Source of the DNA: Streptococcus oralis
GTDB taxonomy: Bacteria > Bacillota > Bacilli > Lactobacillales > Streptococcaceae
Direction: 5' to 3'
DNA: 64,000 nt
NCBI RefSeq assembly: GCF_019334565.1
Contig: NZ_CP079724.1
Span: forward strand, 1,571,001 to 1,635,000
Shown here piece by piece: positions 47,858 to 56,789 of the stretch. The notes below the pieces were generated by a model. The model was not told where the DNA came from, ran no database searches, and worked only from the letters and a program-made list of their open reading frames with translations. How positions within the stretch are numbered: position 1 is the stretch's first letter; the number at the start of each line of letters is the position of its first letter. The translations under genes and the position numbers were made by a program.

Positions 47858-49342
47858 ATGAAAAAACAAGCTTTTAGTTCTGAACAATATTTGAATCTAC
47901 AGCGCGACCACATTTTGGAGCGCATCAACCAATTTGACGGCAAGCTCTATTTGGAGTTTGGTGGCAAAATGTTAGAAGATTTCCACGCTGCTCGAGTCCT
48001 TCCTGGTTATGAGCCTGACAATAAAATCAAGCTCTTGCAAGAATTGAAAGAGCAGGTTGAAGTTGTGATCGCCATTAATGCCAGCAACATCGAGCATTCT
48101 AAAGCGCGTGGCGACCTAGGCATTTCTTATGACCAAGAAGTTCTTCGTTTGATTGACAAATTCAATGAGCTGGGAATTTTTGTTGGTTCGGTTGTCATCA
48201 CACAGTACGCTGGCCAACCTGCTGCAGATGCCTTCCGCAACCAGTTAGATAAAAACGGGATTGATTCCTATCTTCATTATCCAATCAAAGGATACCCGAC
48301 TGATATGGACCACATCATTTCTCCAGAAGGTATGGGGAAAAACGACTACATCAAAACCAGTCGCAACTTAATTGTCGTAACCGCTCCTGGACCTGGTTCT
48401 GGAAAATTGGCCACTTGTATGTCCAATATGTACCACGACCAACTCAATGGCATCAAGTCTGGTTACGCTAAGTTTGAAACCTTCCCAGTTTGGAACCTAC
48501 CCCTTCATCATCCAGTCAACTTGGCCTATGAGGCTGCCACCGCAGACCTTGATGATGTCAATATGATTGACCCCTTCCATCTCCAAACCTATGGAGAAAC
48601 CACTGTCAACTACAACCGTGATATCGAAATTTTCCCGGTGCTCAAACGTATGTTGGAGCGCATTCTCGGTGAATCTCCATACGCTTCACCAACAGACATG
48701 GGTGTCAACATGGTTGGTTTCGCTATTACTGATGACGAAGCTGCTATCGAAGCTTCAAAACAAGAAATCATCCGTCGCTACTATCAGACTGTTCTTGATT
48801 TTAAAGCTGAAAAAGTCGGAGAAACTGCTGTCAAGAAGATTGAACTTCTCATGAACGACCTTGGAATCACACCTGCAGACCGTAAGGTTGCTGTCGCAGC
48901 ACGTCAAAAGGCGGAAGAAACTGGTGGACCTGCCCTAGCCCTTGAATTGCCAAATGGGGAAATCGTAACTGGTAAAAACTCTGAACTCTTTGGTCCTACA
49001 GCTGCTGCCTTGATCAATGCCATCAAAAAATCAGCTGACATCGCTAAGGAAGTGAAACTAATCGAGCCTGAAGTCGTCAAACCAATTCAAGGTCTTAAAA
49101 TCGATCACCTAGGTAGCCGCAATCCTCGCCTTCACTCAAATGAAATTTTGATTGCACTTGCCATCACAGCTATGGAAAATCCTGATGCTGCGCGTGCCAT
49201 GGAAGAACTTGGGAATCTCAAAGGAAGCGAAGCTCATTCAACCATCATCTTGACCGATGAAGACAAGAACGTCCTTCGCAAACTAGGTATCAACGTAACC
49301 TTTGACCCATTCTACCAATACGATCGCTTGTATCGCAAATAA
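47858..49342 (+). CDS. DUF1846 family protein
   Basis: 494 residues. It matches the conserved DUF1846 family: [95 protein letters not shown] in outline (given here as separate landmarks). The glycine-rich GPGSGK resembles a nucleotide-binding loop. No catalytic activity is established. The homologue in pneumococcus lies beside dexB, as here, transcribed divergently from it. TATAAT at 47833-47838 is a likely -10. Confidence 0.88.
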   Translation: MKKQAFSSEQYLNLQRDHILERINQFDGKLYLEFGGKMLEDFHAARVLPGYEPDNKIKLLQELKEQVEVVIAINASNIEHSKARGDLGISYDQEVLRLIDKFNELGIFVGSVVITQYAGQPAADAFRNQLDKNGIDSYLHYPIKGYPTDMDHIISPEGMGKNDYIKTSRNLIVVTAPGPGSGKLATCMSNMYHDQLNGIKSGYAKFETFPVWNLPLHHPVNLAYEAATADLDDVNMIDPFHLQTYGETTVNYNRDIEIFPVLKRMLERILGESPYASPTDMGVNMVGFAITDDEAAIEASKQEIIRRYYQTVLDFKAEKVGETAVKKIELLMNDLGITPADRKVAVAARQKAEETGGPALALELPNGEIVTGKNSELFGPTAAALINAIKKSADIAKEVKLIEPEVVKPIQGLKIDHLGSRNPRLHSNEILIALAITAMENPDAARAMEELGNLKGSEAHSTIILTDEDKNVLRKLGINVTFDPFYQYDRLYRK

Positions 49343-49411
49343 ATAAACAAGGCTGGACAAAAACTCAATTTGAGATAAAAATCCAGTAAATCTTTACATA
49401 ATAAAAAAATC

Positions 49412-49460
49412 AAACGCATAATACCAAGTGTCCAAAAGACTTGATATTATGCGTTTTTAT
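49412..49460. terminator. Long bidirectional terminator after the DUF1846 gene and the histidine kinase gene
   Basis: Eighteen-base arms (49412-49429 and 49439-49456) match with a single mismatch around a nine-base loop. An A-run (49403-49409) and a T-run flank it, so it can stop both converging transcripts. Confidence 0.85.
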
Positions 49461-49476
49461 GATTTTCCATTCTCAT

Positions 49477-50508
49477 TTATTTCAATGAAATTGTCAACTC
49501 GACAGAGGCTCCTCCTTGGTCTAGATTGAGCAGGGTCAGACGACCACCGTGCAAGAGAGCTACCTGTTTAGAAAAGGCTAAGCCGATTCCATGATGGGGA
49601 TTAGCTGAATTGCGGCTTTGGTCACTCTGATAAAAGAGCCGTTCCGCTCCTAGCAGCATCTCCTCTGAAAATGCAGGGCCGTTGTTCCAGATAGCAAAAA
49701 CCAACTGGTCCTGTTGCACTGATACCATCAGCTTCACTTCCTTTTGGTCCTGATTAGCATGTTCAAGCGCATTCAGTAAAATATTGAGCAAAGCTCGCTT
49801 GAGATAGTCCAAATGAATTGACAAAATCAGACTAAGCTCACAATCTTCTTGGAGGTAGAAACGATGGCTTTCCTGTTTGCTGAACAGTGCCCAATCATCC
49901 TGTAGATAAGCCAAAAAGTCCCCTAAGGAAAGCTGAATGAACTGATTAGAATCAATCTGAAAAGTCTTAGCGTAATCAATCAAAGAGCCACAATACTCTT
50001 CCATCTTGTGACTAGCCTGCAAAATCTCAGCAGCATAGTCTGCCTGTGGATGGCCCAACTGCGCCAATTCCAAGAGCTCAGCGTTCCCTTTAATCACAGT
50101 TAGGGGCGTCTTCAAATCGTGCGATGTCGCTGATAGCTGTAAAATCAACTCCTGATTATGCTGCTGCTCTCTTTCTAGAAGACGAGCATTTTCTTGGTGG
50201 CTGCTCCGTAAATCGCTATAAACTTCTAGCATTTCCTCAATCCGAAAAAGCTGACTTTGATTTTCTTCTAAAAGCTTCTCGCTCTTTAGCATTTTTATTT
50301 CCCTGTCGATTTTTCGGAGCAATTTCAAAATATGATAAAAAGTAATCAGCAGCAAGCTCCCCGCCCAAAAGAACAAGGTGAAAAGAACGTAATCACTTCC
50401 TTGCGTAAATTCATAGCCTATAAGCACAAAAATCAAAACATGAAAAAAGACGATTTTTAAACTGGTTGTCCAGACTAGGCTTTTGAAATTTCGGGTTCTA
50501 ATTGCCAT
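49477..50508 (-). CDS. Sensor histidine kinase of the ABC-transporter operon
   Basis: 343 residues. Two membrane helices (about 14-32 and 40-60) with almost no extracellular loop, so an intramembrane-sensing kinase. Then a coiled coil, the phosphoacceptor box SATSHDLKTPLTV (H130) and an ATPase domain with NILLNALEHA, WNNGPAF and GIGLAFSK. Short-loop kinases of this kind commonly sense cell-envelope antimicrobials together with an ABC transporter. The 5' end overlaps the regulator gene by 34 bases, so translation is coupled. The stimulus is not known. Confidence 0.87.
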   Translation of the reverse strand: MAIRTRNFKSLVWTTSLKIVFFHVLIFVLIGYEFTQGSDYVLFTLFFWAGSLLLITFYHILKLLRKIDREIKMLKSEKLLEENQSQLFRIEEMLEVYSDLRSSHQENARLLEREQQHNQELILQLSATSHDLKTPLTVIKGNAELLELAQLGHPQADYAAEILQASHKMEEYCGSLIDYAKTFQIDSNQFIQLSLGDFLAYLQDDWALFSKQESHRFYLQEDCELSLILSIHLDYLKRALLNILLNALEHANQDQKEVKLMVSVQQDQLVFAIWNNGPAFSEEMLLGAERLFYQSDQSRNSANPHHGIGLAFSKQVALLHGGRLTLLNLDQGGASVELTISLK

Positions 50509-51173
50509 CTATAGCCTACTCCTCTCACTGTTGCGATTGCTTGCAGCCCTTCTTGTTTGCATTTTTGACGAATCTGATATACGTATTCTGAGATGGAGCG
50601 AAGCTGTGTTTCTGAGCTTTCTGGATAAAGCAAGGTATGCAGGCGTTCAGCTGAAAAGGTCTGCTTGGGATTGCTAGCTAGTAAATGCAGCAACTTAAAC
50701 TCTCGCTCTGAAAATTTCAAGACTTTACCAAAATAGGAAACTTCATAGCGCTCTGGATAAAATTGACAAGAAGCAATTTCAGAATATCGCTCCTCCCGTC
50801 TTTCCTCCCGCCGAAGATGGGCTCTGACACGCGCCAGCAATTCTTTGGTCCCAAAAGGCTTGACAATATAGTCATCTGCTCCGCGAAAGAGTCCTTCCAC
50901 CTTGTCCGCCTCTAACTCCTTAGCTGTCAGAAAGATAATTGGACACGAAAGATGTGGACGAATGTAGGAACACAGCTCAAAACCATTAACAGGCTCCATC
51001 ATCACATCTAGCAGAATCAAATCATATCCTACAAAATCCGTCAGTTCTAGCTCTTCTATCCGATCAAGCGTCGTCACGTCATAAGCATCGAGCTCTAGGA
51101 CGTTTTTCACCAGCTTTAAAATGCTCCGGTCGTCATCAACCACCAAAATACGATACTGTCTCATGATTTCCAT
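50475..51173 (-). CDS. OmpR-family response regulator
   Basis: 232 residues. Receiver domain: ILVVDDDRS, phospho-acceptor Asp56 in YDLILLDVMM, and Lys in IVKPFGTKELLARV. DNA-binding winged helix: FSEREFKLLHLLASNPKQTFSAERL and ATVRGVGYRW. GAGG nine bases upstream fixes the start at 51173. It is the fourth gene of the operon, 12 bases after the broken permease. It probably binds the 11-bp direct repeats at 53447-53466. Confidence 0.9.
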   Translation of the reverse strand: MEIMRQYRILVVDDDRSILKLVKNVLELDAYDVTTLDRIEELELTDFVGYDLILLDVMMEPVNGFELCSYIRPHLSCPIIFLTAKELEADKVEGLFRGADDYIVKPFGTKELLARVRAHLRREERREERYSEIASCQFYPERYEVSYFGKVLKFSEREFKLLHLLASNPKQTFSAERLHTLLYPESSETQLRSISEYVYQIRQKCKQEGLQAIATVRGVGYRWQLEPEISKA

Positions 51174-51185
51174 TATAGCATACCT

Positions 51186-51908
51186 CTAGCGAACATCTCG
51201 TTTCAAGGTCAAGAATATAACAGAGCTCCAAATCAAAGCTAGCCAGAACAGCTGTATTCCCAACCCTGATAGATCTATTGAATGCTGAAGCCCTTCATAC
51301 TCAAAAAGATTTAGCGTAGCCAGATCGGGCAGGTACTTTGCTTCTTTGATAAAAGTTGCCAATAAACGGCTAAGACCAATCAAGAGAGGAAATAGCACCG
51401 ACACCGGCACAACCCAAGATTGAAAGAGCAAAGCGAGACCAGCAGCTAAAAGAGCCAGAAAAAGATTGCTGAGAAGACCAAAAGAGCTGTAATAGAGGAA
51501 TTTCCCCAGTAAGGGCCAGCTAAAGTCTAGGTCAAATCGAGCCAGCATAACAAAGAAACAGCTGCCTATCATGACACTGTAGAGAACCAAGAGCAGAACG
51601 GCCAGAAAAAGGAATTTCCCAGCCAATCAAGCCTTTCTATTTGATACGGTTAGAAAATTCGTTCGCATCCCAGACTTGACAAACTCCTGGGCAAAATAGA
51701 GGGAAGTAAAGATGACGATGACAGGCTGCGCCAGATAGAGGGCATGCAAAACCTCGCTCAGAGCCTTCGTCTGACCAACTGCTGTCTGACTGTAGTCAAG
51801 ATTCATTAGAAAAAATGGAACAACTACCAGAGCCACCAAGGCTGCACCAAGAGCGAGATAGTAAGAACGGAACTTAATCCATTCACTTTTAAGCAGAGCT
51901 ATTATCAT
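51186..51908 (-). pseudogene. ABC-2 type permease (second permease, LanG-like), interrupted by an in-frame TGA
   Basis: The frame opens MIIALLKSEWIKFRSYYLALG and would encode about 239 residues with six membrane helices. Codon 94 is TGA (51627-51629) in the context SNRKA-stop-LAGKFLFLAV. Both parts are in the same frame, so one change, most simply TGG (Trp) to TGA, explains it. The next codon is TTG, so the downstream half could only be made by a poor restart or readthrough. The start overlaps the upstream permease stop by one base (TGATG). Loss of this subunit would disable a transporter of the two-permease kind unless the other permease suffices. A sequencing error cannot be excluded. Confidence 0.85.
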
Positions 51909-52696
51909 CAGTATCGCCCTCCTAAATCCGTCTTCAAAAAGCGCAGAGAGGCCATGACGCCGATGATTAGCAACCATACGCTTAGTATCAAGAGTCCTTG
52001 CAAGGGATTGTTGGCATATTGGGAAGTCGGCGTTGCAACAAATAACTCTCCTGCGGGCTGTGGCAGATAAGCACCCCAACTCGTATGAGCTGCCAAGTAG
52101 TTTCCCAGATTATAGAGCTGGGGCACAAGAAAGAGTAAGGGAAGCAACATCGTCCGCCCAAGCAATCCCAATAAAAAGGACAAGAGACCTAGCAATGCAG
52201 TAGCTAGTGCCTTCCATAAAAGATGACTCCAAGCAGCTTGATTAAGTAAAATTGGATGTAGCCCTTCTTTTCCTAAAGCCAAGTGCATGACAATATAGCT
52301 CAAATAAATGGATAACAAGCTAATGATGAGTGAAAACAAACCAAAGGTCAATATTTTCCCCATAAGTAGCTTCAAGCGGTTATTACAAGCCAATAGACTG
52401 GTTCGCAAGCTATGAGACTGAAATTCCGTTGCTCCCAAAATTCCAGCTAAGATGACTAAAACCATACCACCCATAGAAGCGCCATTAAGACCTAGATATT
52501 CAAGCGGATCAATAGCTTCTGCCAGACCGGGAACCGTCTCAGGGGTCGCATCTAAACCGATAGACAGATACTGACGTCCCTCTAGCCATGACACAACAGG
52601 TACCAATAACAGCATAAAGACCACACTTACCCTGAAAGCCTTGGTTGATTGGATTTTCAACCACTCTGAATGCAATAAAGACATCGTCTCTTTCAT
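51908..52696 (-). CDS. ABC-2 type permease (first permease, LanE-like)
   Basis: 262 residues with about six membrane helices. The N-terminus MSLLHSEWLKIQSTKAFRVSVVFMLL is typical of lantibiotic-immunity or bacitracin-type ABC-2 permeases, with a large loop between helices 1 and 2. A strong AGGAGGTTTAAG precedes the ATG. It lies two bases after the ATPase gene. The substrate is unknown. Confidence 0.85.
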   Translation of the reverse strand: MKETMSLLHSEWLKIQSTKAFRVSVVFMLLLVPVVSWLEGRQYLSIGLDATPETVPGLAEAIDPLEYLGLNGASMGGMVLVILAGILGATEFQSHSLRTSLLACNNRLKLLMGKILTFGLFSLIISLLSIYLSYIVMHLALGKEGLHPILLNQAAWSHLLWKALATALLGLLSFLLGLLGRTMLLPLLFLVPQLYNLGNYLAAHTSWGAYLPQPAGELFVATPTSQYANNPLQGLLILSVWLLIIGVMASLRFLKTDLGGRY

Positions 52697-52697
52697 C

Positions 52698-53405
52698 TTA
52701 AACCTCCTCTGTTAATTCGAAGAAGAGCTCTTCTAAACTATCTGTTCCTTGTAATACATCTTCTAGCGTCCCCTGTTCGATAATTTGCCCATGATGAATC
52801 AAGACTACATCATCTGTTACCATTTGTACCTCAGACAGGATATGAGAGGATAGAAGGACGGTTTTCCCAAAATCAGCCTGCTGGCGAATGAACCTTCTAA
52901 ACCACTTAATCCCACTTGGATCCAGTCCATTGGTCGGCTCATCTAATATTAAAAACTGGGGATCACCTAGTAAAGCTACTGCCAACCCCAGGCGCTGCCC
53001 CTCTCCTAGAGACAGGCTTGATAAGAAATCCTTTTTCTTATGAGCGATCCCAGTCATATCCAATACCTCATCAATCCGAAACTTCGGAATAGCATTACTT
53101 GCAGCAATAATATGCAGATGGTCGTAAACCTTTCTATTTGGCAGACCTCCAATACCGTCAAAAGCTGCACCTACTGTTTTGAGAGGATAAATCATTGACT
53201 GATAGGTTTGTCCATCAAAAGTCGCAGTTCCCGCTGTCGCCCGATCTAAGCCCAAGAGAATCCTCAAGGTCGAGCTTTTTCCTGCACCATTATGTCCTAG
53301 AAAAGCCGTAATGCGACCACTCCTAGCTGTAAAAGAAATATCCTTTAAAATTTGCTTGTCTCCATATTTTTTAGAAACACGATCAATTTTTACAATATGT
53401 TCCAT
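52698..53405 (-). CDS. ABC transporter ATPase (LanF/BcrA-like)
   Basis: 235 residues from MEHIVKIDRVSKKYGDKQIL. Walker A GHNGAGKSS, signature LSLGEGQ (LSGGQ-like), Walker B FLILDEPTNGLDPSG and switch His in LLSSHILSEV. The sequence resembles antibiotic/lantibiotic self-protection ATPases (BcrA, NisF). The start at 53405 follows AAGGAG; a longer frame to 53444 would include the promoter. First gene of an operon ATPase-permease-permease(broken)-regulator-kinase. Confidence 0.9.
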   Translation of the reverse strand: MEHIVKIDRVSKKYGDKQILKDISFTARSGRITAFLGHNGAGKSSTLRILLGLDRATAGTATFDGQTYQSMIYPLKTVGAAFDGIGGLPNRKVYDHLHIIAASNAIPKFRIDEVLDMTGIAHKKKDFLSSLSLGEGQRLGLAVALLGDPQFLILDEPTNGLDPSGIKWFRRFIRQQADFGKTVLLSSHILSEVQMVTDDVVLIHHGQIIEQGTLEDVLQGTDSLEELFFELTEEV

Positions 53406-53434
53406 ACTGAACTCCTTTATCTTTATTTTCTCCA

Positions 53435-53466
53435 GTATACCCAATCTAGTTCAGAATTAGTTCAGA
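53435..53466 (-). promoter_or_regulatory. Promoter of the ABC/two-component operon with 11-bp direct repeats
   Basis: On the minus strand TATACT (53435-53440) is a good -10. At the -35 position there is no consensus hexamer; instead CTGAACTA occurs twice with an 11-bp period (plus-strand TAGTTCAG at 53448-53455 and 53459-53466), with a degenerate third copy further up. Direct repeats one helical turn apart over a poor -35 are typical of OmpR-type activator sites. Confidence 0.6.
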
Positions 53467-53664
53467 GATTAAACAGAAATTTCAGAAAAAGTTGATCCAC
53501 TTTTCAAAAGTCACCTTAGTTCCACTAGAAAAACTAAACTTTTCTTTCACAAGGTATTCTTCTCTCCATTCTTTCTTTATAATTCTGAGGTTTATGTATA
53601 GAGACTTTATTATCATTCTAGTACCAAAAAGTCATTTATCAAACTCCATCAACAGCACCCTTTA

Positions 53665-53673
53665 TGATATAAT
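53665..53673 (+). promoter_or_regulatory. Extended -10 promoter of luxS
   Basis: TGATATAAT, 27 bases upstream of the luxS ATG. The region 53470-53660 is otherwise AT-rich with no recognised feature. Confidence 0.6.
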
Positions 53674-53700
53674 GAAAGAAGAAAACTGAAAGGAACTACC

Positions 53701-54183
53701 ATGTCAAAAGAAGTTATTGTTGAAAGTTTTGAACTTGACCACACCATTGTTAAAGCACCCTATGTTCGCTTGATTGGGGAAGAAACGGGGCCAAAGGGAG
53801 ATGTCATCTCCAACTTTGATATTCGCTTGGTGCAACCGAACGAAGACTCAATCCCTACCGCTGGCCTTCACACTATCGAGCACCTCTTGGCCAAACTCAT
53901 CCGTACTCGAATCGACGGGATGATTGATTGTTCCCCATTTGGTTGCCGTACAGGCTTCCACATGATTATGTGGGGACGCCATACCAGTGCTGAAATTGCT
54001 GCTGTTATTAAGGATTCGCTCAAGGAAATTGCTGAAACCACTACTTGGGAAGATGTTCCTGGAACAACCATCGAATCTTGCGGAAACTACAAGGACCACA
54101 GCCTCTTTTCTGCTAAAGAATGGGCAAAACTCATCCTGGAACAAGGAATCTCAGATGATGCCTTTGAACGCCATGTCATCTAA
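53701..54183 (+). CDS. luxS: S-ribosylhomocysteine lyase LuxS
   Basis: 160 residues. The metal-binding HTIEH motif (His57, Glu60, His61) is followed by [11 protein letters not shown] and the second-sphere Cys in [10 protein letters not shown]. It cleaves S-ribosylhomocysteine to homocysteine and the AI-2 precursor in the activated methyl cycle. AAAGGAAC precedes the ATG. Convergent with clpL, as in pneumococcus. Confidence 0.98.
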   Translation: MSKEVIVESFELDHTIVKAPYVRLIGEETGPKGDVISNFDIRLVQPNEDSIPTAGLHTIEHLLAKLIRTRIDGMIDCSPFGCRTGFHMIMWGRHTSAEIAAVIKDSLKEIAETTTWEDVPGTTIESCGNYKDHSLFSAKEWAKLILEQGISDDAFERHVI

Positions 54184-54186
54184 ACA

Positions 54187-54224
54187 CAAAAGGAACCAGC
54201 TTTTAGCTAGTTCCTTCTTTTTTT
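54187..54224. terminator. Bidirectional terminator between luxS and clpL
   Basis: AAAAGGAACCAGC / GCTAGTTCCTT arms with a short loop and a T-run, between the two converging stops. Confidence 0.82.
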
Positions 54225-54241
54225 ATTCTCAAAATCTTGAG

Positions 54242-56338
54242 TTAGGCTTTTTCACGAATGACCAAAACGCCATCTTCCATATCTGCTTCCAGATGTTTGG
54301 CATCTAGATGATCCAAGTGGAAATCTGTCACCTTATCACGAATTTGTTGTTCAACCACGCGACGGAGAGGACGAACACCCATAACTTCGTCATAACCTTC
54401 TTCTGTGATAAAGTCCTTAGCTGCTTGACTAACTTCCAAATCAATGTCTTTCTTAGCCAAGGTTTGGTTGACTTCCTCCAACATTAAGTCCACAATCTTA
54501 GAAAGGTCTTCCTTATTCAAGTGTGAGAACTCGATAACTGCGTTAAAGCGGTTAAGGAACTCTGGACGGAAGAATGGTTTCAAACGATCCATCAACTCTG
54601 GTTTATCCGCATCTTCAGTCAAGTTGGCTTCATAGCCAAATCCAGCATTTGATGTTGCGATAATGACAGTGTTCTTGAAGTTCACTGTATTTCCTTGACC
54701 ATCAGTTAAACGACCATCATCCAAGACTTGGAGGAGAAGGGTAATGACTTGAGGATCAGCCTTTTCAATCTCATCCAAGAGAATGATAGAGTAAGGATTA
54801 CGACGAACACGTTCTGTCAAGGTATTGCTATTGTCATCATACCCCACATAACCAGCTGTTGTACCGATCAACTTAGATACAGCTGTGCGGTCACTGTATT
54901 CAGACATATCCAAACGAATGATAGCATCCTTAGTTCCAAACATATCCAGTGCCAATTGCTTAGCAAGCTCGGTCTTACCAACCCCAGTTGGACCTACAAA
55001 GAGGAAGCTACCGATTGGGCGATTTCCTTCATCAAAACCAGCACGGTTACGACGGATAGCACGAGCTACTGCTTCTACTGCCTTATCTTGGCCAATTACC
55101 TTGTGTTCCAAGCGATGAGCCATATCTTTCAAACGTTCGATATCTGATGCTCCCATTTGTGACACTGGAATACCTGTCATTCGTTCCACAGATTCAGCCA
55201 CATCGTTGATGCTTGCAGTCACTTTCATGTCTTCTGTGTGGTTTGCGACTTTTTTCTCTAATTCAGCAATGCGTGTTTTGGCATTGAGAGCTGCTTCAAA
55301 GTCTTCTGCCTCAACTGCTTTTTCTTGCTTGTCTTTTTCTGCCTCAATTTCCCGTTCAACAGCATGCACATCTGTTACAGGATGTTGAGCTGCCAAGTGA
55401 GCTGCCGTTACATCGACAAGGTCGATAGCCTTATCTGGCAAGCTACGTTGAGGAATGTATTGGATCGAATAATCCACTGCTGCCTTCAAGACCTCGTCTG
55501 GCAAGATAACATTGTGATGTTGTTGATAGAGGTCACGAATCCCTTGAAGGATTTTAAAGGTATCCTCTGCTGAAGGAGCATTGACCTTCACTTCGTTGAA
55601 ACGACGAGCAAGAGCTGCATTTTTCAAGATGGTGTTACGGTATTCATCTTGAGTCGTTGCCCCAATCACTGTCAACTCACCACGAGAGAGAGCTGGCTTG
55701 AGAATATCCGCAAGACCTTTAGAACCACTATCACCTCCGATTGAGCCAGCGCCAAGGATTTGGTGAATTTCATCAAAGAAGAGGATAATATTCCCTGCTT
55801 CTTTTACTTCATTGATTAGATTTTGAACGTTTTCTTCAAAGCTACCACGGTATTGAGTACCAGCCTCAAGACCTGAGATATCAATAGAAATAATTTCCTT
55901 GTTCTTAATGGCAGCCGGAACATCTCCATTCACAATCGCTTGTGCTAGACCTTCGACAACGGCTGTCTTACCAACACCTGCATCTCCGACTAGAACAGGA
56001 TTATTTTTCGTACGACGTGAGAGGATTTCAGATGTTTCTTGAATTTCCTTGTTTCGTCCGATAACAGGATCCAACTTGCCCTCACGAGCTTCCGCTGTCA
56101 AGTTACGACCTAGTTTAGCAAGGATACCGTCTTGTTTCATACCTGAAGCGTGTTGTTGCATTTGTCCATCAACTTCTGCATTTCCTGGCAATTGACCAGT
56201 TGCACGATAGTGAGCAAATTCCTCAGGTGTCACTTCACGTCCATTAATCAAGTAGCGACGATTTTCAGAACTATATCCTCGCATACCACCCATCAATTGG
56301 TTAAATAAATCATCCATGTTGTTAAAGTTGTTGTTCAT
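54242..56338 (-). CDS. clpL: ClpL, HSP100/Clp ATPase chaperone
   Basis: 698 residues. An Asn/Gly-rich N-terminus ([21 protein letters not shown]) replaces a classical N-domain. AAA+ module 1 has GDAGVGKT (Walker A, about 118-125), a short coiled middle domain with [13 protein letters not shown] sequence follows, then AAA+ module 2 has GPTGVGKT and Walker [11 protein letters not shown]. No ClpP-binding loop (LGF/IGF) is apparent to me, in line with a stand-alone disaggregase. It is heat-induced in streptococci under CtsR. It is expressed from a promoter with a CtsR box about 270 bases upstream. Confidence 0.96.
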   Translation of the reverse strand: MNNNFNNMDDLFNQLMGGMRGYSSENRRYLINGREVTPEEFAHYRATGQLPGNAEVDGQMQQHASGMKQDGILAKLGRNLTAEAREGKLDPVIGRNKEIQETSEILSRRTKNNPVLVGDAGVGKTAVVEGLAQAIVNGDVPAAIKNKEIISIDISGLEAGTQYRGSFEENVQNLINEVKEAGNIILFFDEIHQILGAGSIGGDSGSKGLADILKPALSRGELTVIGATTQDEYRNTILKNAALARRFNEVKVNAPSAEDTFKILQGIRDLYQQHHNVILPDEVLKAAVDYSIQYIPQRSLPDKAIDLVDVTAAHLAAQHPVTDVHAVEREIEAEKDKQEKAVEAEDFEAALNAKTRIAELEKKVANHTEDMKVTASINDVAESVERMTGIPVSQMGASDIERLKDMAHRLEHKVIGQDKAVEAVARAIRRNRAGFDEGNRPIGSFLFVGPTGVGKTELAKQLALDMFGTKDAIIRLDMSEYSDRTAVSKLIGTTAGYVGYDDNSNTLTERVRRNPYSIILLDEIEKADPQVITLLLQVLDDGRLTDGQGNTVNFKNTVIIATSNAGFGYEANLTEDADKPELMDRLKPFFRPEFLNRFNAVIEFSHLNKEDLSKIVDLMLEEVNQTLAKKDIDLEVSQAAKDFITEEGYDEVMGVRPLRRVVEQQIRDKVTDFHLDHLDAKHLEADMEDGVLVIREKA

Positions 56339-56421
56339 ATTCTTTACCTCGTTTATTCTTAATTATATGCGATCTCTGATATTGACTATCTTTGACCTTT
56401 ATTTTAAAAATTTTAGACTAG

Positions 56422-56511
56422 CTAACTAGCTACCCTACGTATAATTTCTGGTTTTTCTTTCTTAAATAAGCCTTTTATCATCTTCTTTTCAAAATCTGTT
56501 AGATTTAACAT
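56422..56511 (-). CDS. 29-residue leader ORF upstream of clpL
   Basis: Reads MLNLTDFEKKMIKGLFKKEK and ends PEIIRRVAS. A strong Shine-Dalgarno (AGGGGTGAGG) lies just before the ATG. The ORF lies between the CtsR-controlled promoter and clpL, about 90 bases after the expected transcription start. No known family is recognised. It might be a real small protein, basic and amphipathic, or a translated regulatory leader. The Shine-Dalgarno can pair with ACCC upstream (see findings). I have no evidence of expression. Confidence 0.5.
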   Translation of the reverse strand: MLNLTDFEKKMIKGLFKKEKPEIIRRVAS

Positions 56512-56608
56512 AGGCCTCACCCCTTTCTAGGGTATCTATCGTACATTTTCAAGAAATAGAATCATTGAAAATGAAGTTTTCTAAGGAATTCATTTTCCTT
56601 ATGCTCCT

Positions 56609-56637
56609 ACTATATCACATTGGTCAGTAAAAGTCAA
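56609..56637 (-). promoter_or_regulatory. Promoter of clpL
   Basis: The minus strand has TTGACT (56632-56637), 17 bases, TATAGT (56609-56614). A degenerate CtsR-like site (GGTCAGT AAA AGTCAAT on the plus strand, 56622-56638) overlaps the -35. Confidence 0.85.
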
Positions 56638-56643
56638 TAGTTT

Positions 56644-56660
56644 TTTGACCAAATTTGACT
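56644..56660 (-). promoter_or_regulatory. CtsR operator of clpL
   Basis: The minus strand reads AGTCAAA TTT GGTCAAA, the tandem heptamer with three-base spacer of the CtsR consensus, immediately upstream of the -35. Confidence 0.9.
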
Positions 56661-56686
56661 ATTTTTTAAAAAATTTTTTGAAGTAC

Positions 56687-56722
56687 AAAAAAGCCCCTAG
56701 AAAACGAATTTTCTAGAGACTT
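56687..56722 (-). terminator. Terminator after the LPNTG adhesin gene
   Basis: The minus strand reads AGTCTCTAGAAAA, loop TTCG, TTTTCTAGGGGCT, then TTTTTT. It isolates the adhesin transcript from the clpL promoter just downstream. Confidence 0.85.
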
Positions 56723-56789
56723 TCTCTATCAAGTTTAAGAGAGAAGTAGAATTCTCACTGACCAAGTTTCATGTTTCTTCTACAAAAGC

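Noticed and set aside
51909..52079. 5' extension of the broken permease frame to 52079
   Set aside because: It overlaps the 3' end of the upstream permease gene. The start at 51908 overlaps that gene's stop by one base and begins a typical permease N-terminus.
56549..56593. 14-codon ORF (MNSLENFIFNDSIS) near the start of the clpL leader
   Set aside because: Too short to support alone and it overlaps the inverted repeat. It may be worth checking with ribosome profiling but I do not call it a gene.
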